Under the pieces are notes generated by a model. It was not told the origin of the DNA and made no database searches. It was given only the letters and a program-made list of their open reading frames with translations. Shown here in pieces: positions 36,534-46,167 of a stretch of DNA of 64,000 bases (positions within the stretch are counted from its first letter, which is position 1; each line of letters opens with the position of its first letter). The stretch spans positions 329,745 to 393,744 of the forward strand of contig NZ_MUGS01000002.1 of NCBI RefSeq assembly GCF_002222055.1, in the 5' to 3' direction. This stretch comes from Flavobacterium araucananum (GTDB lineage Bacteria; Bacteroidota; Bacteroidia; Flavobacteriales; Flavobacteriaceae). The position numbers and the translations under genes were made by a program.

Positions 36534-36640
36534 AATAATTTTAGATTTTAGATTAACGATTTTAGATTTTTGAAATGAATCAAATGTTGATTTTAGATTT
36601 AGTATTGCAATCTGCAATCTAAAGTCTAAACTCTACAATC
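36534..36640. repeat. etfB-etfA spacer of TTTAGATTT/AATCTAAA motifs
   Basis: This spacer is made of alternating ATTTTAGATT and ATCTAAAGTCTAAA-type units in both orientations, like the accD-fbaA spacer at 25809-25918. It can fold into A/T stems and may be a dispersed element or processing site inside an operon. Confidence 0.5.
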
Positions 36641-37387
36641 TTAAATAACTTTCGCTTCGTTATGTAATAAATTGATCAACTCATCTAAGTTATCAGCAGA
36701 AACTAATTTTACTGCAGATTTTGGAGCTGGTTTTTCAAATTTTACCGCTTTTGTATTTACAGGAGCGTCAACCGGCTCAAGAATAGTAAGCGCTTTTGTT
36801 CTTGCAGTCATGATTCCTCTCATGTTTGGGATACGAAGATCTTTTTCTTCAACAAGACCTTTTTGACCACCAATAATTAATGGCAAAGTAGTACTTACAG
36901 TTTCTTTTCCACCGTCGATTTCGCGAACAGCTTTTACATTGTTTCCATCGACAGTAATTGCACTACAAGAGTTTAAGAAGTTAGAACCTAAAATTCCTGC
37001 AATCATTCCCGGAACCATTCCTCCGTTATAATCAAGAGATTCTTTTCCTGCGATTACAAGATCGTAACCACCATTTTTAATTACTTCGGCAAGTTGTTTT
37101 GCAACAAAAAAACCATCAGTAGGATTCGCATTTACACGAATTGCTTCGTTTGCACCAATTGCCAGAGCTTTACGTAAAGTTGGTTCAGTATCAGGACCTC
37201 CAACATTTACTACAGTTACAGTAGCACCCTGTTGTTCCTGAAACCAAATTGCACGTGTCAAACCAAATTCGTCATTAGGATTAATTACATATTGTACACC
37301 ATTGGTATCGAATTCTGAGTCACCATTGGAAAAGTTAATTTTTGAAGTAGTATCAGGCACGTGGCTGATGCAAACTAATATTTTCAT
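36641..37387 (-). CDS. etfB: Electron transfer flavoprotein subunit beta
   Basis: 248 residues. ETF beta binds AMP and the partner dehydrogenases. Sequence marks: MKILVCISHVPDTTSKINF at the start, INPNDEFGLTRAIWFQEQ, IRVNANPTDGFFVAKQLAEV and GKESLDYNGGMVPGMIAGIL, and the PMIIGGQKGLVEEKDLRIPNMRGIMTA-type recognition region. It is first in a minus-strand etfB-etfA pair; a TAAATTTG box (minus strand of 37421-37428) 34 bases upstream could be its -7 promoter element. Confidence 0.96.
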   Translation of the reverse strand: MKILVCISHVPDTTSKINFSNGDSEFDTNGVQYVINPNDEFGLTRAIWFQEQQGATVTVVNVGGPDTEPTLRKALAIGANEAIRVNANPTDGFFVAKQLAEVIKNGGYDLVIAGKESLDYNGGMVPGMIAGILGSNFLNSCSAITVDGNNVKAVREIDGGKETVSTTLPLIIGGQKGLVEEKDLRIPNMRGIMTARTKALTILEPVDAPVNTKAVKFEKPAPKSAVKLVSADNLDELINLLHNEAKVI

Positions 37388-37878
37388 AAGTATATATTTT
37401 ATATTTATAATATGCTTTTACAAATTTAGAAATTAAAATCGGAATAATATACTATGCACGCATAATATTATTTAAAAACTATTACGATTTCGCAGATTAT
37501 GAAATTTACAAGACATTTGGGGATAAACGAAAGAAGATAATGCATTCATTTAAGCTGATTCTTAGGAATTTTGCAAAGTGATATCCTTAGGAAACTGTTA
37601 AATGTTGAGGTAATTTATACTAGTTTTTGAATTGTTACGTTTTAGAGAAAGAATTTTATGGAATCAAAATTAAACAAAAATAGTTCAGTTTGTCCTGCGA
37701 GTGCTTTAGGAGCGAAATAAATATCATTATATCGATTTCGTAAATATCACAATAATTTTTAAAAAGTTAAAAGCGCAAAGCCGGAGGAAGTTCATGTGAT
37801 TTTAAATTCAATTTATGCTTTTAAGTTATTTAAAATAATTATTTTTGCTCTTCAGAAAATTCAACATACAATATAAAT
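37388..37878. other. Divergent promoter spacer between etfB and pdhB
   Basis: A 491-base gap with no convincing gene. Two TAnnTTTG-type -7 boxes are visible: TAAATTTG on the minus strand (37421-37428) for etfB and TATTTTTG on the plus strand (37840-37847) for pdhB. No -33 box is clear for either, and no RNA structure stands out. Confidence 0.4.
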
Positions 37879-38856
37879 ATGAGAACAATACAATTTAGAG
37901 AGGCCATTTGCGAAGCGATGAGCGAAGAAATGCGTCACGATGAATCCATATATTTAATGGGCGAAGAAGTTGCAGAATACAACGGAGCATATAAAGCTTC
38001 AAAAGGAATGCTTGCTGAGTTTGGCGAAAAAAGAGTAATTGATACTCCAATTGCTGAGCTTGGTTTTACAGGAATTGCAGTAGGATCAGCTATGAACGGT
38101 TGTCGCCCTATTGTCGAGTACATGACATTCAACTTCTGTTTAGTAGGTATTGATCAAATTATAAATAATGCTGCTAAAATGCGTCAAATGACAGGAGGAC
38201 AATTTAATGTGCCTATCGTTTTTCGTGGACCAACTGCTTCTGCAGGTCAATTAGGAGCAACTCACTCTCAGGCTCTAGAGAACTGGTTTGCAAATACTCC
38301 GGGTCTTAAAGTAGTTGTGCCATCAACTCCTTATGATGCAAAAGGACTTTTGAAAGCTGCTATTCGTGATAACGATCCTGTAATTTTTATGGAATCTGAG
38401 CAAATGTATGGTGACAAAGGCGAAGTGCCGGACGGAGAATATACAATTCCGTTAGGAGTTGCTGATGTAAAACGCGAAGGTACAGATGTAACGATTGTTT
38501 CTTTTGGTAAAATTATCAAAGAAGCTTTTATTGCTGCCGATGAGTTAGCTAAAGAAGGTATTTCTTGCGAAATTATCGATTTAAGAACCGTTCGTCCAAT
38601 GGATAAAGACGCGATCTTAAAATCTGTTAAAAAAACAAATCGTTTAGTTATTTTAGAAGAAGCATGGCCATTTGCAAGTATTTCATCTGAAATCACATAT
38701 ATCGTACAAGAACAAGCTTTTGATTTTCTTGATGCGCCAATACAACGTATTACAACTGCAGATACACCTGCACCTTACTCTCCTGTTTTACTAAAAGACT
38801 GGTTGCCTAATGCAGCTGATGTAGTAAAAGCAGTAAAGAAAGTACTATACAAATAG
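37879..38856 (+). CDS. pdhB: Pyruvate dehydrogenase E1 component subunit beta
   Basis: 325 residues. The E1 beta subunit binds thiamine diphosphate; motif segments are EEVAEYNGAYKASKGM and DTPIAELGFTGIAVG with E60, the expected cofactor-contact Glu. Others are GGQFNVPIVFRGPTASAGQLGATHSQ and the C-terminal ADTPAPYSPVLLKDWLPN. Pairing with E1 alpha, E2 and E3 is required for acetyl-CoA formation, but pdhA is not adjacent, so the complex genes are dispersed. A branched-chain alpha-keto acid E1 is possible but less similar. Confidence 0.93.
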   Translation: MRTIQFREAICEAMSEEMRHDESIYLMGEEVAEYNGAYKASKGMLAEFGEKRVIDTPIAELGFTGIAVGSAMNGCRPIVEYMTFNFCLVGIDQIINNAAKMRQMTGGQFNVPIVFRGPTASAGQLGATHSQALENWFANTPGLKVVVPSTPYDAKGLLKAAIRDNDPVIFMESEQMYGDKGEVPDGEYTIPLGVADVKREGTDVTIVSFGKIIKEAFIAADELAKEGISCEIIDLRTVRPMDKDAILKSVKKTNRLVILEEAWPFASISSEITYIVQEQAFDFLDAPIQRITTADTPAPYSPVLLKDWLPNAADVVKAVKKVLYK

Positions 38857-38877
38857 TCAATAAAACAATACTTATAA

Positions 38878-38914
38878 AACTTCATCAGTCATATTAATTG
38901 ATGAAGTTTTTTTT
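38878..38914 (+). terminator. Terminator after pdhB
   Basis: ACTTCATCA (38879-38887) pairs with TGATGAAGT (38899-38907) followed by nine T. It lies 22 bases past the pdhB stop and before the next plus-strand gene. Confidence 0.8.
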
Positions 38915-38923
38915 TGCCAGATT

Positions 38924-41425
38924 ATGAAAAAGATAATTTTACTCAGCCTATTTTTTGTATTTGCATTTGCAAGTATTGCTACTGCACAAACTAAAGTGAG
39001 TGGAATCGTTTTGGATAAATCGAACCAGCCTGTTCCCTTTGCAAATGTTGTTTTTAAAGGATCAAATACAGGTATTGTTTCTAATGAAGACGGTCGTTTT
39101 TACCTGGAATCACCAACTACTTACACCGCTTTATTAATTACTTCGGCAGGATTTTCAGATAAAGAAGTGCCTTTGGATAAAGCTGTAAATTATGATTTTA
39201 AAATCGTTTTAAGCGAAGCCGAAGCACTTAATGAAGTCGTAATTTATACCGGAAAAACATCTAAAAAAAATAATCCGGCATTAGATATATTGAGAAAAAT
39301 TTGGGAAAGAAAACGTAAAAACGGTTTGTACCAATTCAATCAATATCAAATGCAAAAGTACGAGAAAGTTGAGTTTGATATGAACACAATCGACAGTGCT
39401 TTTATGAAAAATAAACTCTTTAAAGGAATGGAGTTTGTTTTTGATCACGTTGATACATCTGAAGTTACCGGAAAAACCTATTTGCCAATTTTTATCAATG
39501 AATCTGTTTATGATGTTTACGGAGATAATAAATTAAAGAAAATAAAAGAAAACTTAAACGGAAGTAAAACATCAGGATTTAATGGCAATCAACAGATCTT
39601 GGCATTTGTAAAAGATCTTTATTCAGATTATAACATTTACGATAATCACCTTAAATTTTTTGATAAAAGTTTTACAAGTCCGCTTTCAAGAACCGGAATT
39701 GACGTTTATAATTATGTCCTCAAAGACAGTGCTTTTATCGACAAAAAATGGTGTTATAATATTGTCTTTTATCCAAGACGTAAAAATGAATTGACCTTTA
39801 AAGGAGATTTCTGGGTAAATGACACCACTTTTGCGATCAAGAAAATTAATATGGGCGTTACCAAAAGTGCCAATATTAACTGGGTAAAAGATATTTATAT
39901 CGAACAGGAATTTGAGGTAGAAAACGATTCTGTCTTTCTATTGACCCGTGATTATATGATGTCTGATTTTGCTTTGAATAAAAAAGAAAAATCAAAAGGA
40001 GTTTATGGAAAAAGGACAACTTTATTCCGAAACCATAAATTCAATATTCCAAAACCCGAGAAATTTTATAAAGAAGAAGTCAATTTTATAGACAATGCAG
40101 TTTATGATCGACCAAATGATTTTTGGGAAGAAAACCGTTTTGAAAAATTAAATAAAGACGAAGCAGGAATCTACAAAATGCTGGATACGTTGCAAACCGT
40201 CAAGCGATTCAAGCAGCTTTACAGTCTCGTCTCTATTTTAGGAAGTGGTTATGTCGAGTTTAAAAACTTTGATTACGGACCTATTTTCTCCACATTTGGA
40301 TATAATGAAGTCGAAGGATTAAGACTTAGAGTAGGCGGAAGAACCTATTTTGGGCCCAATGATCCGTGGCGTTTGCAAGCCTATACCGCTTATGGGTTTG
40401 ATGATAATAAGTTCAAATACGGAGCTTCAGGAAAATGGATGGTTGACAAGAAAAACCGGGTTATTATTTCTGGAGGAAACAGGCGTGACATCGAACAAAT
40501 TGGTGCCAGCTTAACCACAACAAATGATATTTTAGGACGAAGTTTTGCATCTTCGGCATTGTTTACAACCGGAAGCAACGGAAAATTGACGAACATCAAT
40601 TTGAGCAATGTTTCTGTAGAAATGGAGCCAATCAAAAACTTTGTAGTTCAGGCGGGTATTTCGTACCGAACACTGGAATCTGCATCGCCAACCTTTAGTT
40701 TAGATTATTATACCACTTTGCCAACTACAGCAAATCCTGCCGGAGTTATTCAAAGTTCAGTAAAACAATTTGAAGCCAATGTTCAGTTTGAGTTAATGCC
40801 AAAACGTAAAACGATAGGTTTTGGAGTAGAACGAGACCTGGTTGACAGTCCGTTTAGTCATTTCTTTGTAAACTTTAGTTACGGACTTAAAGGCGTTTTG
40901 AACAGTGATTTTGCATACGAAAAAATACAATTATTCTACAAACAGCCTATTATAATTGGACCTTTAGGAAGATCAAATATTATCCTTGAAACCGGAAAAA
41001 CCTTTGGTACAATTCCGTTAGGATTAATGAGCGTAATTCCGGGTAACCAGACTTATTTTACTATTGAGAATACCTTTAGCAACTTAAACTTTTACGAGTT
41101 TATTACAGATCAGTACACCACTTTGCAATGGAATCACGATTTTGGCGGTCGATTGTTTGCCAGAATCCCATTTATGCGAAAACTAAACTGGAGAGAATTT
41201 GTAGGTGTAAAAGGGGTTTACGGAACAATCTCGAACGCAAACAGAGCAATAAACGCATCAGATCAACCGTATACAGCACCAGAAAATGTGTATTGGGAAT
41301 ATAATGCCGGAATTGGAAATATCTTCAAGGTATTTCGAATCGATTTTTCCTGGAGAGGAAGTTATTTAAATACTCCCGATGCTAATAAATTTGCAGTAAA
41401 AGGATCTTTCGGGTTTTATTTCTAA
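38924..41425 (+). CDS. DUF5686 protein with carboxypeptidase-regulatory-like domain
   Basis: 833-residue surface or outer-membrane protein. A signal peptide (LLSLFFVFAFASIATAQ) precedes a carboxypeptidase-like regulatory beta-sandwich (about 22-110; VSGIVLDKSNQPVPFANVVFKGSNTGIVSNEDG) and then the DUF5686 region, with a C-terminal barrel ending in NKFAVKGSFGFYF. DUF5686 proteins are common next to or within outer-membrane assembly sets in Bacteroidetes; their molecular role is not settled. It is a single gene between terminator and acyltransferase. Confidence 0.9.
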   Translation: MKKIILLSLFFVFAFASIATAQTKVSGIVLDKSNQPVPFANVVFKGSNTGIVSNEDGRFYLESPTTYTALLITSAGFSDKEVPLDKAVNYDFKIVLSEAEALNEVVIYTGKTSKKNNPALDILRKIWERKRKNGLYQFNQYQMQKYEKVEFDMNTIDSAFMKNKLFKGMEFVFDHVDTSEVTGKTYLPIFINESVYDVYGDNKLKKIKENLNGSKTSGFNGNQQILAFVKDLYSDYNIYDNHLKFFDKSFTSPLSRTGIDVYNYVLKDSAFIDKKWCYNIVFYPRRKNELTFKGDFWVNDTTFAIKKINMGVTKSANINWVKDIYIEQEFEVENDSVFLLTRDYMMSDFALNKKEKSKGVYGKRTTLFRNHKFNIPKPEKFYKEEVNFIDNAVYDRPNDFWEENRFEKLNKDEAGIYKMLDTLQTVKRFKQLYSLVSILGSGYVEFKNFDYGPIFSTFGYNEVEGLRLRVGGRTYFGPNDPWRLQAYTAYGFDDNKFKYGASGKWMVDKKNRVIISGGNRRDIEQIGASLTTTNDILGRSFASSALFTTGSNGKLTNINLSNVSVEMEPIKNFVVQAGISYRTLESASPTFSLDYYTTLPTTANPAGVIQSSVKQFEANVQFELMPKRKTIGFGVERDLVDSPFSHFFVNFSYGLKGVLNSDFAYEKIQLFYKQPIIIGPLGRSNIILETGKTFGTIPLGLMSVIPGNQTYFTIENTFSNLNFYEFITDQYTTLQWNHDFGGRLFARIPFMRKLNWREFVGVKGVYGTISNANRAINASDQPYTAPENVYWEYNAGIGNIFKVFRIDFSWRGSYLNTPDANKFAVKGSFGFYF

Positions 41426-41474
41426 ACCCTTAAAATCGCTACATTCATGATTATAATTAAACAATTAGTATTTT

Positions 41475-42527
41475 ATGAGTAGAAGCCAGGACGGTAATAA
41501 AATGATGTGGACAACTAATCTAAGGGTTGTAGCAACAGTTAGTGTGATTTTTTTGCATGTTGCCTCAGAAATTTTATATCAATATGGCTGTGTTTCTGAT
41601 TTTGTATGGTGGACAGGAAATATTTACGATAGTTTAGTTCGGTTTTGTGTACCCGTTTTTGTGATGCTCACCGGAGTATTAATGCTAAGAAGGACCTATG
41701 AATTAGATGATTTCTTAAAAAAAAGATTTTCACGAATCGTACTTCCCTTTTTGTTTTGGAGTTTTGTTTATGCAATGTTTTCTTTAAATGATAACATTAC
41801 CGCAGGTTACAAAATGTCTTTTTTAGAAATTCTGGATTGGATAATGAATTTATTCCTAAACGGAAGTTCCTATCATCTTTGGTATATTTATATGATTATC
41901 GGAATTTATCTTTTTATTCCAATAATCAGTAAGTGGGTTCAAAATGCCACCGAAAAAGAAATTCTGTATTTTATATCCATCTGGATTTTTACCCTGTTTA
42001 TCAATCAGCCAATTTTATCTAATTTCAGGATTAATATTGATTTAATCTATTTTTCTGGATTTATAGGCTATGTAGTTTTAGGATATTATCTATCAATCAA
42101 GTCCTTTGCATATAGTAAAAGAACAATTAACAGCATTGCTATTCTTTTAATAATTACAGGAGTTGTAATTACCATATTTGGTACCTATTTTTTGTCGTAT
42201 CGCAATCATAATTTTGACGAGTATTTTTATAATTACAACACCTTCAATGTCTTGATCGTTTCTATTGGAGTTTTTCTTCTTTTTAAGAATTTAGAAATTT
42301 CTAATCCAATAGTAACAAAAACGACAAGCTTTATTAGTACATACAGTTATGGAATATATCTTGTACACGTTTTGGTTTTGCGTTTCATGAAAACATTAAA
42401 AATAGATTATGACTTTGTAAATCCCATATTTGCAATTCCTCTCGCAACCCTAATTTGTTTATTTGTTTCTGCTTTTATTATATATGGTATAAATAAATTG
42501 CCTTACGGTAATTATATATCCGGATAA
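41475..42527 (+). CDS. Acyltransferase family 3 membrane protein
   Basis: 350 residues with about ten hydrophobic helices. Family marks are the N-terminal RVVATVSVIFLHVASE, with the likely catalytic His in LHVAS, and FVMLTGVLMLRR in the next helices, then TYSYGIYLVHVLVLRF near the end. These enzymes O-acetylate sugars of peptidoglycan, lipopolysaccharide or polysaccharides, or modify antibiotics. The substrate is unknown. It lies 50 bases after the DUF5686 gene on the same strand, and a non-coding or decayed stretch follows. Confidence 0.9.
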   Translation: MSRSQDGNKMMWTTNLRVVATVSVIFLHVASEILYQYGCVSDFVWWTGNIYDSLVRFCVPVFVMLTGVLMLRRTYELDDFLKKRFSRIVLPFLFWSFVYAMFSLNDNITAGYKMSFLEILDWIMNLFLNGSSYHLWYIYMIIGIYLFIPIISKWVQNATEKEILYFISIWIFTLFINQPILSNFRINIDLIYFSGFIGYVVLGYYLSIKSFAYSKRTINSIAILLIITGVVITIFGTYFLSYRNHNFDEYFYNYNTFNVLIVSIGVFLLFKNLEISNPIVTKTTSFISTYSYGIYLVHVLVLRFMKTLKIDYDFVNPIFAIPLATLICLFVSAFIIYGINKLPYGNYISG

Positions 42528-42860
42528 TAGTCTAAAACAGGAAATTGAACCATAGATATTGTCTTCAGGAACCCAATTTGATTCCATTAGGAGATATTAC
42601 AGACCTCATTGCGATCAAAGAATTCCTGAATATTCAGGCAAACACGAAATAGAAATTCAGGCACAACGCGGGAGTTCATGTCAATCTTATGCGACATATT
42701 TGCTTTGGCATTATTACTTAAACAGGAGAAACGGAAAAATTATATATTAACTGTCTGTTATTTAAAAGAAAAGTAGGTAGATTAATTGCGTTTTTTATTG
42801 TAAAAAAGGATTGTTTAGTTACTTTTGCAATCGAATTTATAGAAATAATAAAAAACGAAA
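42528..42860. other. Gap with short broken frames, unassigned
   Basis: A 333-base stretch between the acyltransferase and ppa. Two overlapping plus-strand frames are open here for 27 to 63 codons (one contains NLIPLGDITDLIAIKEFLN, the other ATYLLWHYYLNRRNGK) but neither has a plausible start or family. This may be a decayed gene. The last 60 bases should hold the ppa promoter. Confidence 0.3.
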
Positions 42861-43391
42861 ATGACCGCAGACAAACTAACAACTTTCGATGTATTAATCG
42901 AAATACCACGTGGAAGTAGAAATAAATACGAGTACGATTTTGAAATTAAAAGAATGCGTTTTGACAGAATGTTATTCTCTTCGATGATGTACCCGGCAGA
43001 TTACGGATTTATTCCTGAAACTCTGGCACTTGACGGAGATCCTCTTGATGTATTGGTTTTAGTAAACGAACCAACTTTTCCAGGATGTGTTATGGAAGTA
43101 AAACCAATTGGTGTTTTTCATATGGCAGACGATAAAGGACCAGATGAAAAAATTATTTGTGTACCGGTTTCTGATCCAATTTGGAATTCTTTGACTGATC
43201 TTTCTGATATGAACCCGCACTTAGTAAAAGAAATCGAGCATTTCTTTCAGGTTTACAAAGATCTTGAAAACAAAAAAGTAGATGTAGAAGGTTGGGGAGA
43301 CGTAAACGAAGCATTTGAGATTATTGCAGAGTGCACGAAGCGTTTTAACGATATCGAAAACAAACCAGAGGGATTATTTAGTATTAAATAA
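42861..43391 (+). CDS. ppa: Inorganic pyrophosphatase (family I, soluble)
   Basis: 176 residues. Hydrolyses pyrophosphate to drive biosynthesis. Family I motifs: IEIPRGSRNKYEYD with the active-site Glu/Lys and the metal site LDGDPLDVLVLVNEP, with conserved YPADYGFIP. It is 115 bases upstream of the membrane pyrophosphatase, with a terminator between, so the two PPi-hydrolysing systems are neighbours but separately transcribed. All ligands appear intact. Confidence 0.97.
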   Translation: MTADKLTTFDVLIEIPRGSRNKYEYDFEIKRMRFDRMLFSSMMYPADYGFIPETLALDGDPLDVLVLVNEPTFPGCVMEVKPIGVFHMADDKGPDEKIICVPVSDPIWNSLTDLSDMNPHLVKEIEHFFQVYKDLENKKVDVEGWGDVNEAFEIIAECTKRFNDIENKPEGLFSIK

Positions 43392-43411
43392 TTTTAACCC
43401 TATTCTATTAT

Positions 43412-43449
43412 AAAAAAAGCAATATTCCCGTCAGGAGTATTGCTTTTTT
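43412..43449 (+). terminator. Terminator between ppa and the membrane pyrophosphatase
   Basis: GCAATATTCC (43419-43428) pairs with GGAGTATTGC (43433-43442) with one G-U pair and a GTC-type loop, then six T. A-run before the stem lets it work for either strand. Confidence 0.8.
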
Positions 43450-43505
43450 GTTTAAATTCGTTTTAGTTAGTTTATTGAATATTAACCAATAACCATTAAA
43501 ATATT

Positions 43506-46055
43506 ATGAACGAATTTATGATTTACTTGCCAATTGTTATGGCAATTATAGGATTACTTTTCATGGGAATAAAAAGAACCTGGGTATTAAAACAAGATGC
43601 TGGGGATGGCAAGATGAAAGAGATTTCAGATCACATCTACGAAGGTGCCTTGGCATTTTTAAAAGCAGAATACCGATTACTGACTTTCTTTGTAATTGGA
43701 GCAAGTATAGTTTTGGCCGGAATTTCTTTTATTGTTCCTACTACACATATATTAATAGTGGTAGCGTTTATTTTTGGTGCCTTTTTCTCGGCTTTAGCTG
43801 GAAATATGGGAATGAAGATAGCTACTAAAACAAATGTTAGAACTACTCAGGCAGCTCGTACAAGTTTGCCTCAGGCCTTAAAAGTTTCTTTTGGCGGTGG
43901 TACCGTAATGGGTTTAGGCGTTGCGGGTTTAGCAGTTTTAGGACTAACAGGATTTTTTATTGTATTCTTTCAAATATTTATGCACGGAGTTTGGACTTCG
44001 TCTGAAGATATGACTAAAGTTTTAGAGACTTTAGCAGGGTTTTCTCTTGGAGCAGAGTCAATTGCTTTGTTTGCCAGAGTAGGTGGCGGAATTTATACGA
44101 AAGCTGCCGATGTTGGCGCTGATTTAGTAGGTAAAGTTGAAGCCGGAATTCCGGAAGATGACCCGCGTAATCCGGCTACAATTGCAGATAATGTAGGAGA
44201 CAATGTTGGAGATGTTGCAGGTATGGGAGCCGATTTATTTGGTTCGTATGTAGCAACTGTTTTAGCAGCAATGGTTTTAGGAAATTACGTGATCAAAGAT
44301 ATGGGTGGAAACATTCAGGATATTTTTGGCGGAATTGGTCCAATTTTATTGCCAATGGCAATTGCCGGTTTCGGAATCTTGTTTTCGATTATTGGTACTA
44401 CTCTTGTCAAAATATCCGATGATAATGCCAAAGAAGCACAAGTGCAAAAAGCATTGAATATAGGAAACTGGGTTTCGATTGTTTTAACCGCAATTGCCTG
44501 TTTCTTTTTAGTAAGATATATGTTGCCGGAAACCATGCAAATGAGCTTTTTTGGCGAAGGATCTAAAGATATATCATCAATGCGTGTTTTTTATGCAACA
44601 TTAGTAGGTTTAATAGTGGGTGGGGCTATATCATCCGTTACAGAATATTATACCGGATTAGGTACAAAACCGGTAATGGCGATAGTGCAAAAATCATCGA
44701 CAGGAGCAGGAACAAATGTTATTGCAGGTTTGGCAACAGGAATGATCTCTACGTTTCCAACCGTACTTTTGTTTGCAGCAGCAATCTGGATTTCTTATGC
44801 TCTGGCAGGATTTTACGGAGTTGCCTTGGCAGCATCTGCAATGATGGCTACAACCGCAATGCAATTAGCAATTGATGCTTTTGGACCCATTTCTGATAAT
44901 GCAGGAGGAATTGCTGAAATGAGTGAATTGCCAAAAGAAGTTCGTACCAGAACAGATATTTTAGACTCAGTAGGAAATACTACAGCAGCAACCGGAAAAG
45001 GTTTTGCAATAGCCTCTGCAGCCTTAACCTCTTTGGCTTTATTTGCGGCTTATGTAACATTTACAGGAATCGACGGAATCAATATTTTTAAAGCACCTGT
45101 TTTAGCCATGTTATTTGTGGGCGGAATGATTCCGGTAGTTTTCTCGGCTCTTGCCATGAATTCTGTTGGAAAAGCTGCTATGGATATGGTTTATGAAGTA
45201 CGCCGTCAGTTTAAGGAAATTCCGGGAATTATGGAAGGAACCGGAAAACCGGAATATGGCAAGTGTGTCGAAATTTCGACAAAAGCCGCCTTACGCGAAA
45301 TGATGTTGCCAGGAATCCTTACCATAGGTTTTCCTATTGCAATTGTACTTTTAGGAAAATTAGTTTATGCAGATAACAATCAGTTAATTGCCGAAATGTT
45401 AGGAGGATATATGGCAGGAGTTACCGTTTCAGGAGTACTTTGGGCAGTTTTTCAAAACAATGCAGGAGGAGCCTGGGATAATGCTAAAAAATCTTTTGAA
45501 GCCGGAGTTTTAATCAATGGCGAAATGACATACAAAGGTTCAGATGCGCATAAAGCAGCCGTAACCGGTGACACCGTTGGAGATCCTTTTAAAGATACTT
45601 CAGGACCATCGATGAATATCCTGATAAAGTTAACCTGTTTAATAGGTCTGGTAATTGCCCCAATTTTAGGCGAAGGACATTCTGCATCAACAGTGACAGA
45701 AAAAGGTTCCTGTTGTGTAAAAATGGAGGTGCATACTGGCGGAGTTTCTAAATGTGGAGATCATTCAAAGCTTACTAAAGAAGAATGTATTAAAATGTGC
45801 AAAGAAAAAGGATGTACAGCCGAAGAAACAGCAAAATGCCTCGCTCATTATGATGCAAACGGAAAATATGTATACCAAAAAACAGATTGTTTTGATACTA
45901 CTAAATACAGCAAAAACAGGCTTGAAGTAAATTTATCTACTGTTAACGGAGTTACAACAGGAACTGTAACCAAAACAGAAAACGGAAAAACAACAACCGA
46001 AGTTTATGAAGGTACAGAAGCAGAAGTAAAAGCAAAAATTGAAGCTGCCAAATAA
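43506..46055 (+). CDS. hppA: K+-dependent sodium-translocating membrane pyrophosphatase with Cys-rich tail
   Basis: 849 residues, about 16 membrane helices. It couples PPi hydrolysis to ion pumping. Substrate motifs are DVGADLVGKVEAGIPEDDPRNPATIADNVGDNVGD and AIDAFGPISDNAGGIAEMS. The sequence GNTTAATGKG (about residue 490) has Ala at the position where Lys marks the K+-independent H+ pumps, which supports a K+-dependent, usually Na+-pumping enzyme. After the last helix (about residue 720) there is a tail of about 125 residues with eight cysteines (SCC, KCG, EEC, KMC, KGC, AKC, TDC), ending in a Thr/Glu/Lys-rich stretch. Typical enzymes stop near residue 740, so this is an unusual addition. 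Confidence 0.96.
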   Translation: MNEFMIYLPIVMAIIGLLFMGIKRTWVLKQDAGDGKMKEISDHIYEGALAFLKAEYRLLTFFVIGASIVLAGISFIVPTTHILIVVAFIFGAFFSALAGNMGMKIATKTNVRTTQAARTSLPQALKVSFGGGTVMGLGVAGLAVLGLTGFFIVFFQIFMHGVWTSSEDMTKVLETLAGFSLGAESIALFARVGGGIYTKAADVGADLVGKVEAGIPEDDPRNPATIADNVGDNVGDVAGMGADLFGSYVATVLAAMVLGNYVIKDMGGNIQDIFGGIGPILLPMAIAGFGILFSIIGTTLVKISDDNAKEAQVQKALNIGNWVSIVLTAIACFFLVRYMLPETMQMSFFGEGSKDISSMRVFYATLVGLIVGGAISSVTEYYTGLGTKPVMAIVQKSSTGAGTNVIAGLATGMISTFPTVLLFAAAIWISYALAGFYGVALAASAMMATTAMQLAIDAFGPISDNAGGIAEMSELPKEVRTRTDILDSVGNTTAATGKGFAIASAALTSLALFAAYVTFTGIDGINIFKAPVLAMLFVGGMIPVVFSALAMNSVGKAAMDMVYEVRRQFKEIPGIMEGTGKPEYGKCVEISTKAALREMMLPGILTIGFPIAIVLLGKLVYADNNQLIAEMLGGYMAGVTVSGVLWAVFQNNAGGAWDNAKKSFEAGVLINGEMTYKGSDAHKAAVTGDTVGDPFKDTSGPSMNILIKLTCLIGLVIAPILGEGHSASTVTEKGSCCVKMEVHTGGVSKCGDHSKLTKEECIKMCKEKGCTAEETAKCLAHYDANGKYVYQKTDCFDTTKYSKNRLEVNLSTVNGVTTGTVTKTENGKTTTEVYEGTEAEVKAKIEAAK

Positions 46056-46067
46056 TTTAGAAATCTA

Positions 46068-46138
46068 TCCTAACAGGTTTTCAAAACCTGTTAGGAAAAT
46101 AACAAAAAATGCCTCTAAAATTTTTAGAGGCATTTTTT
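46068..46138. terminator. Tandem bidirectional terminators after the membrane pyrophosphatase
   Basis: Two hairpins: TCCTAACAGGTTTT/AAAACCTGTTAGGA (46068-46081 with 46083-46096) and AAAAATGCCTCTAAAA with its complement (about 46104-46120 with 46122-46138), the latter with A and T runs on both sides. They separate the convergent hppA and the deoxynucleoside kinase gene. Confidence 0.8.
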
Positions 46139-46167
46139 ATTTGTTAAAATCTGTGCAATTGGTATTT

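Noticed and set aside
36534..36617. 28-residue N-terminal extension of EtfA
   Set aside because: It is translated from the A/T-rich repeat spacer and the standard start MSILIYAE is present.
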